Shown: positions 17,231 through 25,616 of the stretch, piece by piece | How positions within the stretch are numbered: position 1 is the stretch's first letter | How the letters are laid out: every line of letters starts with the position of its first letter | Assembly (NCBI RefSeq): GCF_002866925.1 | Contig: NZ_PKUQ01000042.1 | Span: 186,001 to 250,000 of the forward strand | Reading direction: 5' to 3' | Source: Cohaesibacter celericrescens | GTDB lineage: Bacteria; Pseudomonadota; Alphaproteobacteria; Rhizobiales; Cohaesibacteraceae | DNA: 64,000 nucleotides | Made by a program: the position numbers and the translations under genes | The notes under the pieces: model-generated | Database searches by the model: none | Seen by the model: the letters and a program-made list of their open reading frames with translations, nothing else | Told to the model about the DNA's origin: nothing

Positions 17231-18967
17231 TTAGTTGGCATTCCAGCGAGCGACCAGGTCGTCATAGTTGACGGTCGTACCTTGCGGTTTCTCGTTGTCC
17301 AGTTTTGGTTTGGCGCCACCATTTTTGTACCACCATGCCGCGTCTTTTTCTTCGTTCAGACGCGGACCACAGCCGCCATAGACATTGGCTTTGATATCGG
17401 CCTGTTCCATGCGGCCCATGATGGTATCCATTTCACCAGCAAGACGGTCCATCGCTTCTTGCGGAGTAAAGGCACCGGAGTTCACATCTCCGATTTGTTG
17501 CCACCAAAGCTGTGCTAGTTTTGGATAGTCAGGCACGTTGATGCCAGTTGGAGACCAAGCCACACGATCTGGTGAGCGATAGAATTCAACCAAACCGCCC
17601 AATTTTGGTGCGCGTTCGGAGAAGCTTTCGTGATTAACCGAGCTGTCGCGGATGAAGGTCAAACCAACATGAGACTTTTTCACGTCGACCGTTTTGGAGA
17701 CCACAAATTGAGCATAGAGCCAAGCTGCTTTGGCCCGCTCAGCCGGTGTAGACTTGAGGATTGTCCAAGAGCCAACATCCTGATATCCGACCTTCTGGCC
17801 TTCTTCCCAATAAGGACCATGGGGAGATGGAGCCATACGCCACAATGGATTGCCAGCGTCATCAACGGTGTTGTTGCCTTCAGACTTTGGCTTCACCATG
17901 TCTGCGGTAAAGGCGGTGTACCAGAAGATCTGCTGGGCAACATTGCCTTGGCTCAACGCAGGCAGAGACTGGTAAAAGTCATAGGATGCAGCACCTGGAG
18001 GAGCAAAATTGCGCAACCATTCATCCCACTTGCGGATAGCGTAAACAGCCGCAGGACCGTTGGCGGCTCCACCGCGCGTAACGGACGCACCGACAGGGTT
18101 ACAAGAACCTGCTTCCATACGGATGCCCCACTCATCAATCGGCACACCATTTGGCTCTCCTTTTGAACCGGCACCAGCCATAGACAGCCATGCATCGGTC
18201 ATGCGCCAGCCAAGATCAGGGGCACGTTTGCCGTAATCCATGTGACCAAAGATTTCGACACCATCGATGTTTTTTACATCTTTGGAAAAGAATTCTGCAA
18301 TGTCTTCATACGCGGACCAGTTGACCGGCACACCCAATTCATAGCCGTATTTGGCTTTGAATTGCGCTTTAAATTCGGGATTGTCGAACCAGTCTTTGCG
18401 GAACCAATAGAGGTTGGCAAACTGCTGGTCTGGCAACTGATACAAATCACCGTCTGGACCGGTGGTGAACTGAGTGCCCATGAAGTCTTCTAGATCAAGA
18501 CCGGGGTTGGTCACATCCTTGGCTTCACCGGCCATAAAATCTGTCAGATTATAAGCGAGCTGCAAGCGTGAGTGAGTGCCAATCAAATCGGAATCGTTGA
18601 CATAGGCATCATACAGATTCCGCTTGGTTTGCATTTGGGTTTGAACAGCCTGCACCACTTCGCCCTCACCCAAAATCTGGTGATTAACCTTGATGCCCGT
18701 GATTTCAAAGAAAGCTTTGGTCAGCACTTCAGATTCGTAGGAATGGGTTGGAATACCCTCTGACAGGACGTTGATTTCCATCCCCTTGAATGGATCGGCA
18801 GCTTTGATAAACCAGTCCATTTCGGACATTTGTTGCTCTTTGCTGAGGACCGATGGTTGAAATTCCTGATCGATCCATTTTTTGGCAGCTGCCTCATCTG
18901 CCTGCACGACAGATGAAGAGGCAATCATGGCCGAAACGGCCACTGCCGATAGCAGAATATTCCGCAT
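17231..18967 (-). CDS. glpV: Glycerol ABC transporter substrate-binding protein GlpV
   Basis: This 578-residue secreted protein has a signal peptide (residues 1 to about 23, LLSAVAVSAMIASSSVVQA), so it is periplasmic. Its size is far above ordinary sugar-binding proteins and matches the GlpV family of rhizobial glycerol importers. Features include IPTHSYESEVLTKAFFEITG and a C-terminal GGAKPKLDNEKPQG. It is the first gene here (order V-S-T-P-Q-U), unlike the rhizobial glpSTPQUV order I recall. No glpD, glpK or glpR lies in the window, so glycerol catabolism is encoded elsewhere. Confidence 0.87.
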   Translation of the reverse strand: MRNILLSAVAVSAMIASSSVVQADEAAAKKWIDQEFQPSVLSKEQQMSEMDWFIKAADPFKGMEINVLSEGIPTHSYESEVLTKAFFEITGIKVNHQILGEGEVVQAVQTQMQTKRNLYDAYVNDSDLIGTHSRLQLAYNLTDFMAGEAKDVTNPGLDLEDFMGTQFTTGPDGDLYQLPDQQFANLYWFRKDWFDNPEFKAQFKAKYGYELGVPVNWSAYEDIAEFFSKDVKNIDGVEIFGHMDYGKRAPDLGWRMTDAWLSMAGAGSKGEPNGVPIDEWGIRMEAGSCNPVGASVTRGGAANGPAAVYAIRKWDEWLRNFAPPGAASYDFYQSLPALSQGNVAQQIFWYTAFTADMVKPKSEGNNTVDDAGNPLWRMAPSPHGPYWEEGQKVGYQDVGSWTILKSTPAERAKAAWLYAQFVVSKTVDVKKSHVGLTFIRDSSVNHESFSERAPKLGGLVEFYRSPDRVAWSPTGINVPDYPKLAQLWWQQIGDVNSGAFTPQEAMDRLAGEMDTIMGRMEQADIKANVYGGCGPRLNEEKDAAWWYKNGGAKPKLDNEKPQGTTVNYDDLVARWNAN

Positions 18968-19015
18968 GTTTTACTCCTCCCAAAGTAAGTTTTGCCAGCT
19001 ATGCAATCTGGTGTT

Positions 19016-19048
19016 CATATACTCACGGGAAACTACTTAATTTGTCAA
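19016..19048 (-). promoter_or_regulatory. Possible sigma70-type promoter of the glp operon
   Basis: On the minus strand a perfect -35-like TTGACA lies at 19048-19043, with a weak -10 candidate (GAGTAT or TATATG) around 19016-19024. It is 50-80 bases upstream of glpV in a very AT-rich stretch. No convincing GlpR operator was identified. Confidence 0.3.
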
Positions 19049-19184
19049 ACTAAAATATTAGTAGACGCACGTTATTTTATAAAACATTGTTTTAATTATA
19101 CTAATATCCCTACAACCTGTTTGTTGCTGCCGCTCGCCTGCGTTGTTGAATCTTAATCTTCCACCTAAAAAAGGCTTTCAAAAA

Positions 19185-20174
19185 TCATCCACGGGAAGTG
19201 CGGGAGGGGCCTTGCAGCAGCACATTGCCCTTCTTGTGGCCGCCTTCTACATAGCGGTGGGCCTCTATGATTTGATCAAACTGATATTGTCGATCAATAA
19301 AAACCCGCAACTCTTCGCTCGCCCGCAAATCTCGGACTTGTACCAGCAATTTTTTCAAGACCGGTTGTGGCAACAGGCCGGTGGCCGAGAAGAGCGCTTG
19401 TTTGGTACCAAAGAGCTTGGTCTGCAGCATAGAGCAAAGCGTACCGCCAAGAATCGGAGAGAGATATTTTCCATTTTCGGACAGCACTGCTTTGCATTTG
19501 TCAAAGCTGCTTTTGCCGACCGTGTCATAAATCACATCCCAGTTTTGCTCTGATTGGGTGAAATCGACGCTGTTATAGTCAATGACCTGATTTGCGCCCA
19601 ACGACGCGACCAGATCATGATTGGAGGCGCTGGACACCCCGGTGACATGGGCGCCAAAATAACGGGCAATTTGAATGGCTGCGGTGCCGAGACTACCGGA
19701 TGCCCCGTTGATCAAAACACGCTGTCCCGATTTGACATCCACCAATCGTTTGAGAAAATTCATAGATGTGAGGAACCCGTCACACAGAGTAGCACCATCA
19801 GTGAACGGCACGTTATCTGGTAAATGCATGATCAAACCATCTTGCGGGACACAGGTATATTCAGCGTTGGCACCATGGCCCAATATGGTTTCACCAAAAA
19901 CTCGGTCCCCTACACGAAAAGCATGAACCTGCGATCCTAGCGCTTGGACAGTGCCTGCGAACCCTGTGCCGGAAATGCTGTTTTTGGGTTTTAGAATGCC
20001 AAGAAAAAGCCGACCGATATACGGGACACCGCGCCGCATCATCACGTCTGCCGCGGTTACACTTGAAGCCTCAACACGCACGATGACTTCATCAGGTTTG
20101 GGTGTAGGCTGCGCGATTTGTCTCAGTTTCAGAACGTCAGCGGGTCCGTATTTTGTGGCTACAGCGGCAAGCAT
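19185..20174 (-). CDS. Zinc-independent medium-chain dehydrogenase/reductase (quinone oxidoreductase-like)
   Basis: This protein of about 329 residues begins at ATG 20174 (MLAAVATKYG), which has GGAG 8 bases upstream; the longer frame to 20282 runs into the divergent promoter. It shows the MDR pattern: a GroES-like half with FAGTVQALGSQVHAFRVGDRVFG, then a Rossmann NAD(P) site VLINGASGSLGTAAIQIARYFGAHVTG. The catalytic-zinc cysteines of classical alcohol dehydrogenases are not evident, so a QOR/enoyl-reductase-like NADPH enzyme is likely. It is divergent from a LysR regulator, which probably controls it. Confidence 0.82.
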   Translation of the reverse strand: MLAAVATKYGPADVLKLRQIAQPTPKPDEVIVRVEASSVTAADVMMRRGVPYIGRLFLGILKPKNSISGTGFAGTVQALGSQVHAFRVGDRVFGETILGHGANAEYTCVPQDGLIMHLPDNVPFTDGATLCDGFLTSMNFLKRLVDVKSGQRVLINGASGSLGTAAIQIARYFGAHVTGVSSASNHDLVASLGANQVIDYNSVDFTQSEQNWDVIYDTVGKSSFDKCKAVLSENGKYLSPILGGTLCSMLQTKLFGTKQALFSATGLLPQPVLKKLLVQVRDLRASEELRVFIDRQYQFDQIIEAHRYVEGGHKKGNVLLQGPSRTSRG

Positions 20175-20288
20175 GGTCGGTCTCCGGTGGTTTGATAGAT
20201 CTTTTTGATCGGTTGCGGAGGCTCTATATACGCATGCGCCTATACGAATAAAATTGACTAAACTCGTTGTTTTGATATTCATATTTGC

Positions 20289-21182
20289 ATGGATTGGAAA
20301 TCAGCAAAATTTGACTGGAACCACGCCCGCGCCTTTTTAGTGACGGTTGAAGAAGGGTCATTATCGGCGGCTGCGCGGGCGTTGGGGTTGACGCAACCGA
20401 CACTGGGACGGCAGGTATCGGCCTTGGAAAATGAGCTTGGGGTCGTGTTGTTTGAGCGCGTCGGACGGGGCCTAACACTCACGCCCAACGGTCAGGACCT
20501 CGCGGAACATGTCCGCGGTATGGGCGAAGCGGCAAGCCGCGTTTCCCTGACAGCATCGGGCAAGTCTCTATCCATTGAGGGGACTGTGTGCATAAGCGCC
20601 AGCGAGGTGGATGCCGCTTATCGGCTTCCCCCAATTGCCACACGACTTCGACAGCTGCATCCGGGCGTCAATCTTGAGATTGTAGCTACAAATGCAGAGA
20701 GTGATTTGCGGCGGCGCGAGGCAGACATCGCCATTCGCAATTACCGTCCAACCCAGCCCAATTTGATTGCGAAAAAGGTTGCGGTCCTGAAAGGGCGTAT
20801 GTTTGCCACACCGGCCTATTTGCACAGCTTGGGAAACCCGCAAACACCCAAAGGCCTCAACCAAGCCGACTTTATTGGCTTCAATCGCTCAAATGAGTTG
20901 ATCGAGGTGATGAAACGATTTGGCCTCACCCTGACACAAGACAATTTTCCCATCATCTCGGAAAATCATCTTGTTCAGTGGGAGCATGTCAAACAGGGGC
21001 TCGGCATTGGCATCATGTCACAAGACATCGGCAACCGGGAGCCCTTGGTTGAAATGCTCTTGCCACAACTTGCCCCCATTGTGGTGCCGGTCTGGTTGGT
21101 GGCTCATAGAGAATTGCACACAAACCGAAGGGTCCGGTTTGTGTTTGATCTAATGGCACAAGAATTGGCCACGTCTCTCTAA
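20289..21182 (+). CDS. LysR family transcriptional regulator
   Basis: The 297-residue protein has the LysR helix-turn-helix (FLVTVEEGSLSAAARALGLTQ, residues about 12-33, then LGRQVSALENELGVVLFERV) and a periplasmic-binding-like effector domain. It is divergent from the MDR dehydrogenase with 114 bases between starts. That spacer contains the palindrome CGCATGCG (20231-20238) as a possible binding site. No clear Shine-Dalgarno precedes ATG 20289. An 11-base G run follows its stop codon directly. Confidence 0.9.
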   Translation: MDWKSAKFDWNHARAFLVTVEEGSLSAAARALGLTQPTLGRQVSALENELGVVLFERVGRGLTLTPNGQDLAEHVRGMGEAASRVSLTASGKSLSIEGTVCISASEVDAAYRLPPIATRLRQLHPGVNLEIVATNAESDLRRREADIAIRNYRPTQPNLIAKKVAVLKGRMFATPAYLHSLGNPQTPKGLNQADFIGFNRSNELIEVMKRFGLTLTQDNFPIISENHLVQWEHVKQGLGIGIMSQDIGNREPLVEMLLPQLAPIVVPVWLVAHRELHTNRRVRFVFDLMAQELATSL

Positions 21183-21193
21183 GGGGGGGGGGG
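21183..21193 (+). repeat. Homopolymeric G11 tract
   Basis: Eleven consecutive G residues start on the base after the LysR TAA and precede the convergent SHOCT gene stop by 48 bases. Long G tracts are rare in such genomes and mutate by slippage; being outside coding sequence, length changes would not shift a frame. Tract length is also a common sequencing-error site. Confidence 0.8.
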
Positions 21194-21241
21194 AAATTGA
21201 ACGTTTCAAACCAATAGACAAGCCAAGACCGGTACTGATTT

Positions 21242-22114
21242 TCAGAGTCGGGACAGCAGTTCAGCTTTCTTGGCGTTAAACTCATCTTCGCTGACAAACC
21301 CCTTATCGCGCAAGGTGCCCAGCTTTTCGATCTGTTCAAACACATCCCCGGTCGCTGACACTGATTGTTTGGCAGTGGTTACTGGCTGGGGCTGCTCCAT
21401 TGCCAATGGCTCAACCGCTGGAGATAGAACATGCGGTGCAGTGGCCTCAACAGTATAAGCAGGCTGCGACACGGGGGCAGCCGGTTCGGGCTGAGGCGCA
21501 GATTGAGGTGCTGGAGCAAGAGGGTTGTTGTTATCAACCCTTGGCAAACTGCTGAGCTGGATCACCCCGAACTGGCTGCTCAACGTGATTGAGCCATCAT
21601 AAGACTGCTGCTGAGAAAAGCCGCCGATCTGGTGATTGAGCGTGTCGTAGATGGCAATCACCCCACCCGCATCAATCGCCAACCGATTGACATTGGGGAA
21701 ATAGGCGTAACGCATGTTGTTTTGTGAAGCAGAAGAAGAAGGCTGCCCCAGTTCTTGCGGCCACCAGTTGGACTGGCCTGACCCTGGGACAAACAGGCTG
21801 ACGTTGCCATGCTGGCCGCCCGTTTGTGCCTGTGGCTGCGGTTTGAACGGTTGATTGAAATACAGCGTTGACAGTTCAGCGCACAGGTTGTCGACGGTCA
21901 TTTTGAGGCCGTGATTGAACATATCGCCAACCATCGTCATACCGCCCTGCATCCATTGGCCACCGCCACCCAGTTCGGCAATATTGAACTGAGCCATAGT
22001 GCCACCACCATTGGCGACTGCGTCCAGCATCAATTCAACGGCTTGAGAAGACAGGCCATAGCGCATGGCGATCTCGTTAACGACTTGCTGGCCTTGTTGG
22101 GTTAATTTATGCAT
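21242..22114 (-). CDS. SHOCT domain-containing protein of unknown function
   Basis: The 290-residue protein has no signal peptide or membrane segment. It begins with a helical segment (LTQQGQQVVNEIAMRYGLSSQAVELMLDAV), then a Gly-rich part, a central beta-rich domain (SLFVPGSGQSNWWPQELGQP, residues about 100-190) with MRYAYFPNVNRLAI, and a Pro/Ala/Gln-rich linker (about 195-255). It ends in a SHOCT motif (EQIEKLGTLRDKGFVSEDEF). SHOCT modules often mediate oligomerisation. It stands alone, convergent with the LysR gene, with no functional clue from neighbours. Confidence 0.75.
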   Translation of the reverse strand: MHKLTQQGQQVVNEIAMRYGLSSQAVELMLDAVANGGGTMAQFNIAELGGGGQWMQGGMTMVGDMFNHGLKMTVDNLCAELSTLYFNQPFKPQPQAQTGGQHGNVSLFVPGSGQSNWWPQELGQPSSSASQNNMRYAYFPNVNRLAIDAGGVIAIYDTLNHQIGGFSQQQSYDGSITLSSQFGVIQLSSLPRVDNNNPLAPAPQSAPQPEPAAPVSQPAYTVEATAPHVLSPAVEPLAMEQPQPVTTAKQSVSATGDVFEQIEKLGTLRDKGFVSEDEFNAKKAELLSRL

Positions 22115-22644
22115 AGCTTATAATCCTTCGATCAAGCTCAATTTGGTCTGGGCAATACCTGCAGACAAAATTTAGAATGAATTTATTATTGAATGAAAAG
22201 AAAAAGCCTCGCGGGACATGCCTCATGCGGTGGCTTTTGGGAACGTTGTTCCAGTGTTGGGCGCAACTCTTATCCTCTTTCCAGCCAGAGTCAAACAGAT
22301 TTACGATGTAAATCCGATCAAAAACTAGGCACGACAAGAGGGACTTGTTTGGATGGCACCCAAACAGATCACTTTTTACCCATATGACACCGCTGCCAAC
22401 ATCCTCAATACTATAACGGTTGGCAAGATCAACACGGAGGCGCTTCTAGCACCATCAGCTTAGGTTGCAAACGTGCCATGTTGGTGACACTGTCGGAGCT
22501 GCTTATAATAGCATAATACCGTAAGAATGATGCTTGACAAAATTGACATCGAATGGCCGAAGGGAACGAGACCCACAAACCTGATGCTATTTGCGGTTTA
22601 TGCTGTTCGTCCCACAGCATCCGCCCAAAGGGCCGATTGACTGG
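22115..22644. other. Intergenic region without recognisable gene
   Basis: These 530 bases between the SHOCT gene and the dadA-like gene contain only short frames with no ribosome site or family features. A weak hairpin (ATGCTG 22600-22605 with CAGCAT 22615-22620) lies 25-45 bases past the dadA-like stop and could be part of its 3' end. I see nothing else. Confidence 0.55.
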
Positions 22645-23883
22645 TCACGAAACAATAGATCTATTTTCCGGTGACAAGGAAGTCATCAGAGGATCGGGGT
22701 TGCCATCGATGGCATCGGCCAACAAATGCGCTGTTGTTGGGCCCATGCTAAGGCCTTGATGACCATGGCCGAAGTGGAACCACAATCCTTTGTGGCGAGG
22801 GGCAGCCCCAACCAAAGGCAACATATCAGGCAAGCAGGGCCGGTTGCCAGACCAGACTGTATTGGTCGCCTCACCAACTGCCATCAATTCACGGGCGCTT
22901 TTCAACGCATGCTTGAGCTGCTTGAGATTATTGGGTCCCTCGCGGCGTACAAGCTCTGCGCCCGTCACTATTCGGAGGCCATCAATCATCGAACTGTAAA
23001 CGGCCCCATTGGCGAAGTCGTGGATTGGTCGAGATAGAGGCACCGCCATCCGGTACTGCTGATGATAGCCCCGCTTCCAGACCATCGGCACGTGATAGCC
23101 GAAGAGCTTGAGCAAATCCGGTGACCATGGCCCCAAGGCCACAACCACCTGCGAGGCTGTGACTGGGTGTTCTCCGCTGTCAACGGTCCAGCCAGTTGCC
23201 ACCTGTTTCAATGATAATGCGTCACCTTTAACCAAACGCCCGCCCCTGTCGGTGAACAGTTTGGCATAAGCTGCCGTAAGGTCGCCGGGGCTGGTCGTGC
23301 TCCAAGCGTCACTCCAATGGATCGCTCCGGCAATATCAGCCATAATTGCAGGCTCTTCTCTCTTGACGTCATTGCCGGAGATCACACGCAACGCGACATC
23401 ATAGGTGCTTTTAAGACGCTCGGCCTCGCGGCTTTCTTTTTCCATCGCCGCGTCATCTCGGCATATTGTGAAAAACCCGTTGCGCCGGAGCAGATGCTCA
23501 GCATTTGCGGCTTGGATCAAGGGAGCATGGTCATCTGTAACACGAGCGGTTATCTGCGCGTAAATATTAGAGATCGCTGCGTGACGACGCGGTGAGGAAT
23601 GGCGAAAATAGGACCATAGCGCGGGGAATACTTGCGGCAAGTCACGCACATGATAGACGATGTCGTTGGTTCGCCCCAAACCGTAGCGGATCAGTGTCGG
23701 TAGATCTTGCGGAATAGCATAAGGTTCAACCGCTTCACGCTGGATAATACCGGCATTGCCGTAGCTGGTTTCCAAACCAGGATCGAGGCGATCCAAGATC
23801 GTCACACTGTGCCCACGCTGCTGCAAAGCAAGCCCCGTACTAACGCCAACCACACCAGCACCAAGAACAAGAAATTCCGCCAT
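22645..23883 (-). CDS. FAD-dependent D-amino-acid dehydrogenase-like oxidoreductase
   Basis: The 412-residue enzyme starts at ATG 23883 (MAEFLVLGAGVVG), preceded by GAGG; the frame upstream to 23955 is not used. The N-terminal FAD Rossmann motif GAGVVGVSTGLALQQRGH (residues 7-24), SYGNAGII and the C-terminal PLVGAAPRHKGLWFHFGHGH are as in DadA, which oxidises D-amino acids to 2-oxoacids and feeds the respiratory chain. It is 157 bases downstream of the D-serine dehydratase gene and in the same direction, supporting D-Ala or broad D-amino-acid oxidation. Sarcosine/glycine oxidase-like specificity cannot be excluded. Confidence 0.82.
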   Translation of the reverse strand: MAEFLVLGAGVVGVSTGLALQQRGHSVTILDRLDPGLETSYGNAGIIQREAVEPYAIPQDLPTLIRYGLGRTNDIVYHVRDLPQVFPALWSYFRHSSPRRHAAISNIYAQITARVTDDHAPLIQAANAEHLLRRNGFFTICRDDAAMEKESREAERLKSTYDVALRVISGNDVKREEPAIMADIAGAIHWSDAWSTTSPGDLTAAYAKLFTDRGGRLVKGDALSLKQVATGWTVDSGEHPVTASQVVVALGPWSPDLLKLFGYHVPMVWKRGYHQQYRMAVPLSRPIHDFANGAVYSSMIDGLRIVTGAELVRREGPNNLKQLKHALKSARELMAVGEATNTVWSGNRPCLPDMLPLVGAAPRHKGLWFHFGHGHQGLSMGPTTAHLLADAIDGNPDPLMTSLSPENRSIVS

Positions 23884-24040
23884 TACCCGACCTCTTAGAA
23901 ATAAATTTTGCACTGCAACAGTCATTATATTCCAGACTTTTGCATCACTTATCACACCACCGAAGCGGTTGAATATCTGTATTACTCACACAGAAACGAG
24001 AAAGCCGCATGCCTCTCGTAAAGGTGCGCGCCCTTACCGT

Positions 24041-25390
24041 TCAAAAACCAACGTCCTTCATCAATTCACTTTCGAGATCGAGCGCATCGCCTCGATCAAC
24101 AAAGTCCTGAAACTTCAAATCAGGGACGAAAGATCCACCTGTTGTCCAGACCACATGGACCGCATTGGCCATTGCAGACGGTGCAATATGGGTTTTGCAA
24201 AACGTGCGACCTTGCTCGGTATTGAGCAGAAAATGCGGCCCACCAAAGCCGATGGCAGCAGAAGGCTCAAGTTGCATTTTCAAGCAATTGAAAGCCAAAG
24301 CGACCCAGCGGAACAGATCATCATCCCCTACAGTGTAAACGCCAGCCAACCGGTCTTGCATGTGTCTTGCCACGAGGCCAGACATCGTAGCCACGGCCAT
24401 CCCGTCCGCTTCTGTTTTGTTGGTCAAGCCAACATCGTAAATCGATATGGGCTTTTCAGCTCCATGCATCATTTGCACCAACGCGGAAGGTGCTTGGACC
24501 GGTTCGGCAAAGAAGCAATGAACGTTGGGTCCAAATACCCCACGCGCACCATAAGCAATGCCGCCAGGTGCACCACCGATGCCGCAGGGCAAATATAAAA
24601 ACAAAGGTCGCTGCGGTCCAATTTCAATGTCCGCGTCTTTCAACTGGCTTGCTAATTCCTGTGCGGCTGCACTGTAGCCACTAAAGAGCAATTCTGAATC
24701 TTCATCATCGACAAAATAGGTCAACGGATCTCGGCTTGCGGCATCGCGAGCTGCCGCCACTGCCAAATTATAGTCGCCCTGATGCTGAACCACCTTGGCA
24801 CCAAATCGGCGCAGACGCTCAATCTTCCATTTCTTGGCTTCAGCCGACATATGAACGACGACAGCATAGCCAAGTGTTCTGGCGGCAATGCCAACGCTCA
24901 GACCCAAATTCCCTGTTGAGCCGACCGCAATTGTTCTGCGGCTGTAAAAATCGTGCGCCGCTTGGCTCGCCAGCATTGTGATGTCGTCATCGGGGGCCAA
25001 AAAGCCAGCCGCCCGTGCCTGCATCACAGCATGCATCATGACTTCGAAAACGCCGCCTCGCGCCTTGACTGACCCTGCGACTGGAAGTGCATGATCTGCC
25101 TTAACAAACAAACGTCCGAACCGCGGATCCGCATACCCCAATCCATCTCGAAGGTCCTCCACCTCGATCAAATCAGAGGCAATGCCACCGCCGCTTGTTT
25201 TCAATTCGGGAAACAAGCGCTCCAGTAGAGGCGCAAGCATCTCCCAGTTCGTTATCGCGTCCTTTAGAGCCTCTTGGGCGGAGAGGTCTAAGCTAGGCCT
25301 GTAATCACGATTGCACCAGAATGTCGGTCGCGCCTGCTTTACTGCACCAAGGATCGCGTCATCAGGCCGAAAAACTGGATTGGAACTCAT
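24041..25390 (-). CDS. dsdA: D-serine dehydratase (D-serine ammonia-lyase)
   Basis: This 449-residue fold-type-II PLP enzyme converts D-serine to pyruvate and ammonia. The Schiff-base lysine is in GSVKARGGV (K109, compare K118 of E. coli DsdA), and the phosphate loop is GSTGNLGLS. Other family segments include KWKIERLRRFGAKVVQHQGDY and a late GIGGAPGGIAYG. The start is ATG 25390, which has AAGG about 10 bases upstream; GTG 25399 is too close to it. Together with the symporter and DadA-like oxidase it indicates growth on D-amino acids. Its product pyruvate is the substrate of the PFOR encoded 3.3 kb away. Confidence 0.9.
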   Translation of the reverse strand: MSSNPVFRPDDAILGAVKQARPTFWCNRDYRPSLDLSAQEALKDAITNWEMLAPLLERLFPELKTSGGGIASDLIEVEDLRDGLGYADPRFGRLFVKADHALPVAGSVKARGGVFEVMMHAVMQARAAGFLAPDDDITMLASQAAHDFYSRRTIAVGSTGNLGLSVGIAARTLGYAVVVHMSAEAKKWKIERLRRFGAKVVQHQGDYNLAVAAARDAASRDPLTYFVDDEDSELLFSGYSAAAQELASQLKDADIEIGPQRPLFLYLPCGIGGAPGGIAYGARGVFGPNVHCFFAEPVQAPSALVQMMHGAEKPISIYDVGLTNKTEADGMAVATMSGLVARHMQDRLAGVYTVGDDDLFRWVALAFNCLKMQLEPSAAIGFGGPHFLLNTEQGRTFCKTHIAPSAMANAVHVVWTTGGSFVPDLKFQDFVDRGDALDLESELMKDVGF

Positions 25391-25550
25391 ACGACTCACG
25401 CCTTACGTAACATAATATCTGCGAAAAAATGAAGGATGGTACAGGCAAAGTCTAAACGCAAGGGTCCCTAAGGGACTATCTTCGACATCAGCATCAAGAT
25501 CAAAATTGCCTAGGAAAGGCCATGGGGAGAGCCAGATTGATCAGAAAGCG

Positions 25551-25576
25551 AAAAGTGGCACAGAAGCGCCACTTTT
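25551..25576 (-). terminator. Intrinsic terminator of the symporter gene
   Basis: AAAAGTGGC (25551-25559) and GCCACTTTT (25568-25576) form a perfect 9-base stem with an 8-base loop, 41 bases beyond the symporter stop. On the minus strand the stem ends in TTTT followed by a T-rich stretch. Confidence 0.75.
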
Positions 25577-25616
25577 GATTTTATCCTGCCATTTCCCTGT
25601 GCAGGCATGTCATTCT

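Noticed and set aside
22193-22620. Short frames in the SHOCT-dadA spacer
   Set aside because: All are under 65 codons with atypical composition and no upstream ribosome site; treated as non-coding.
23969-24598. 209-codon open frame on the plus strand
   Set aside because: It is antisense to the dsdA coding region, whose product has clear PLP motifs; the frame shows no family features.
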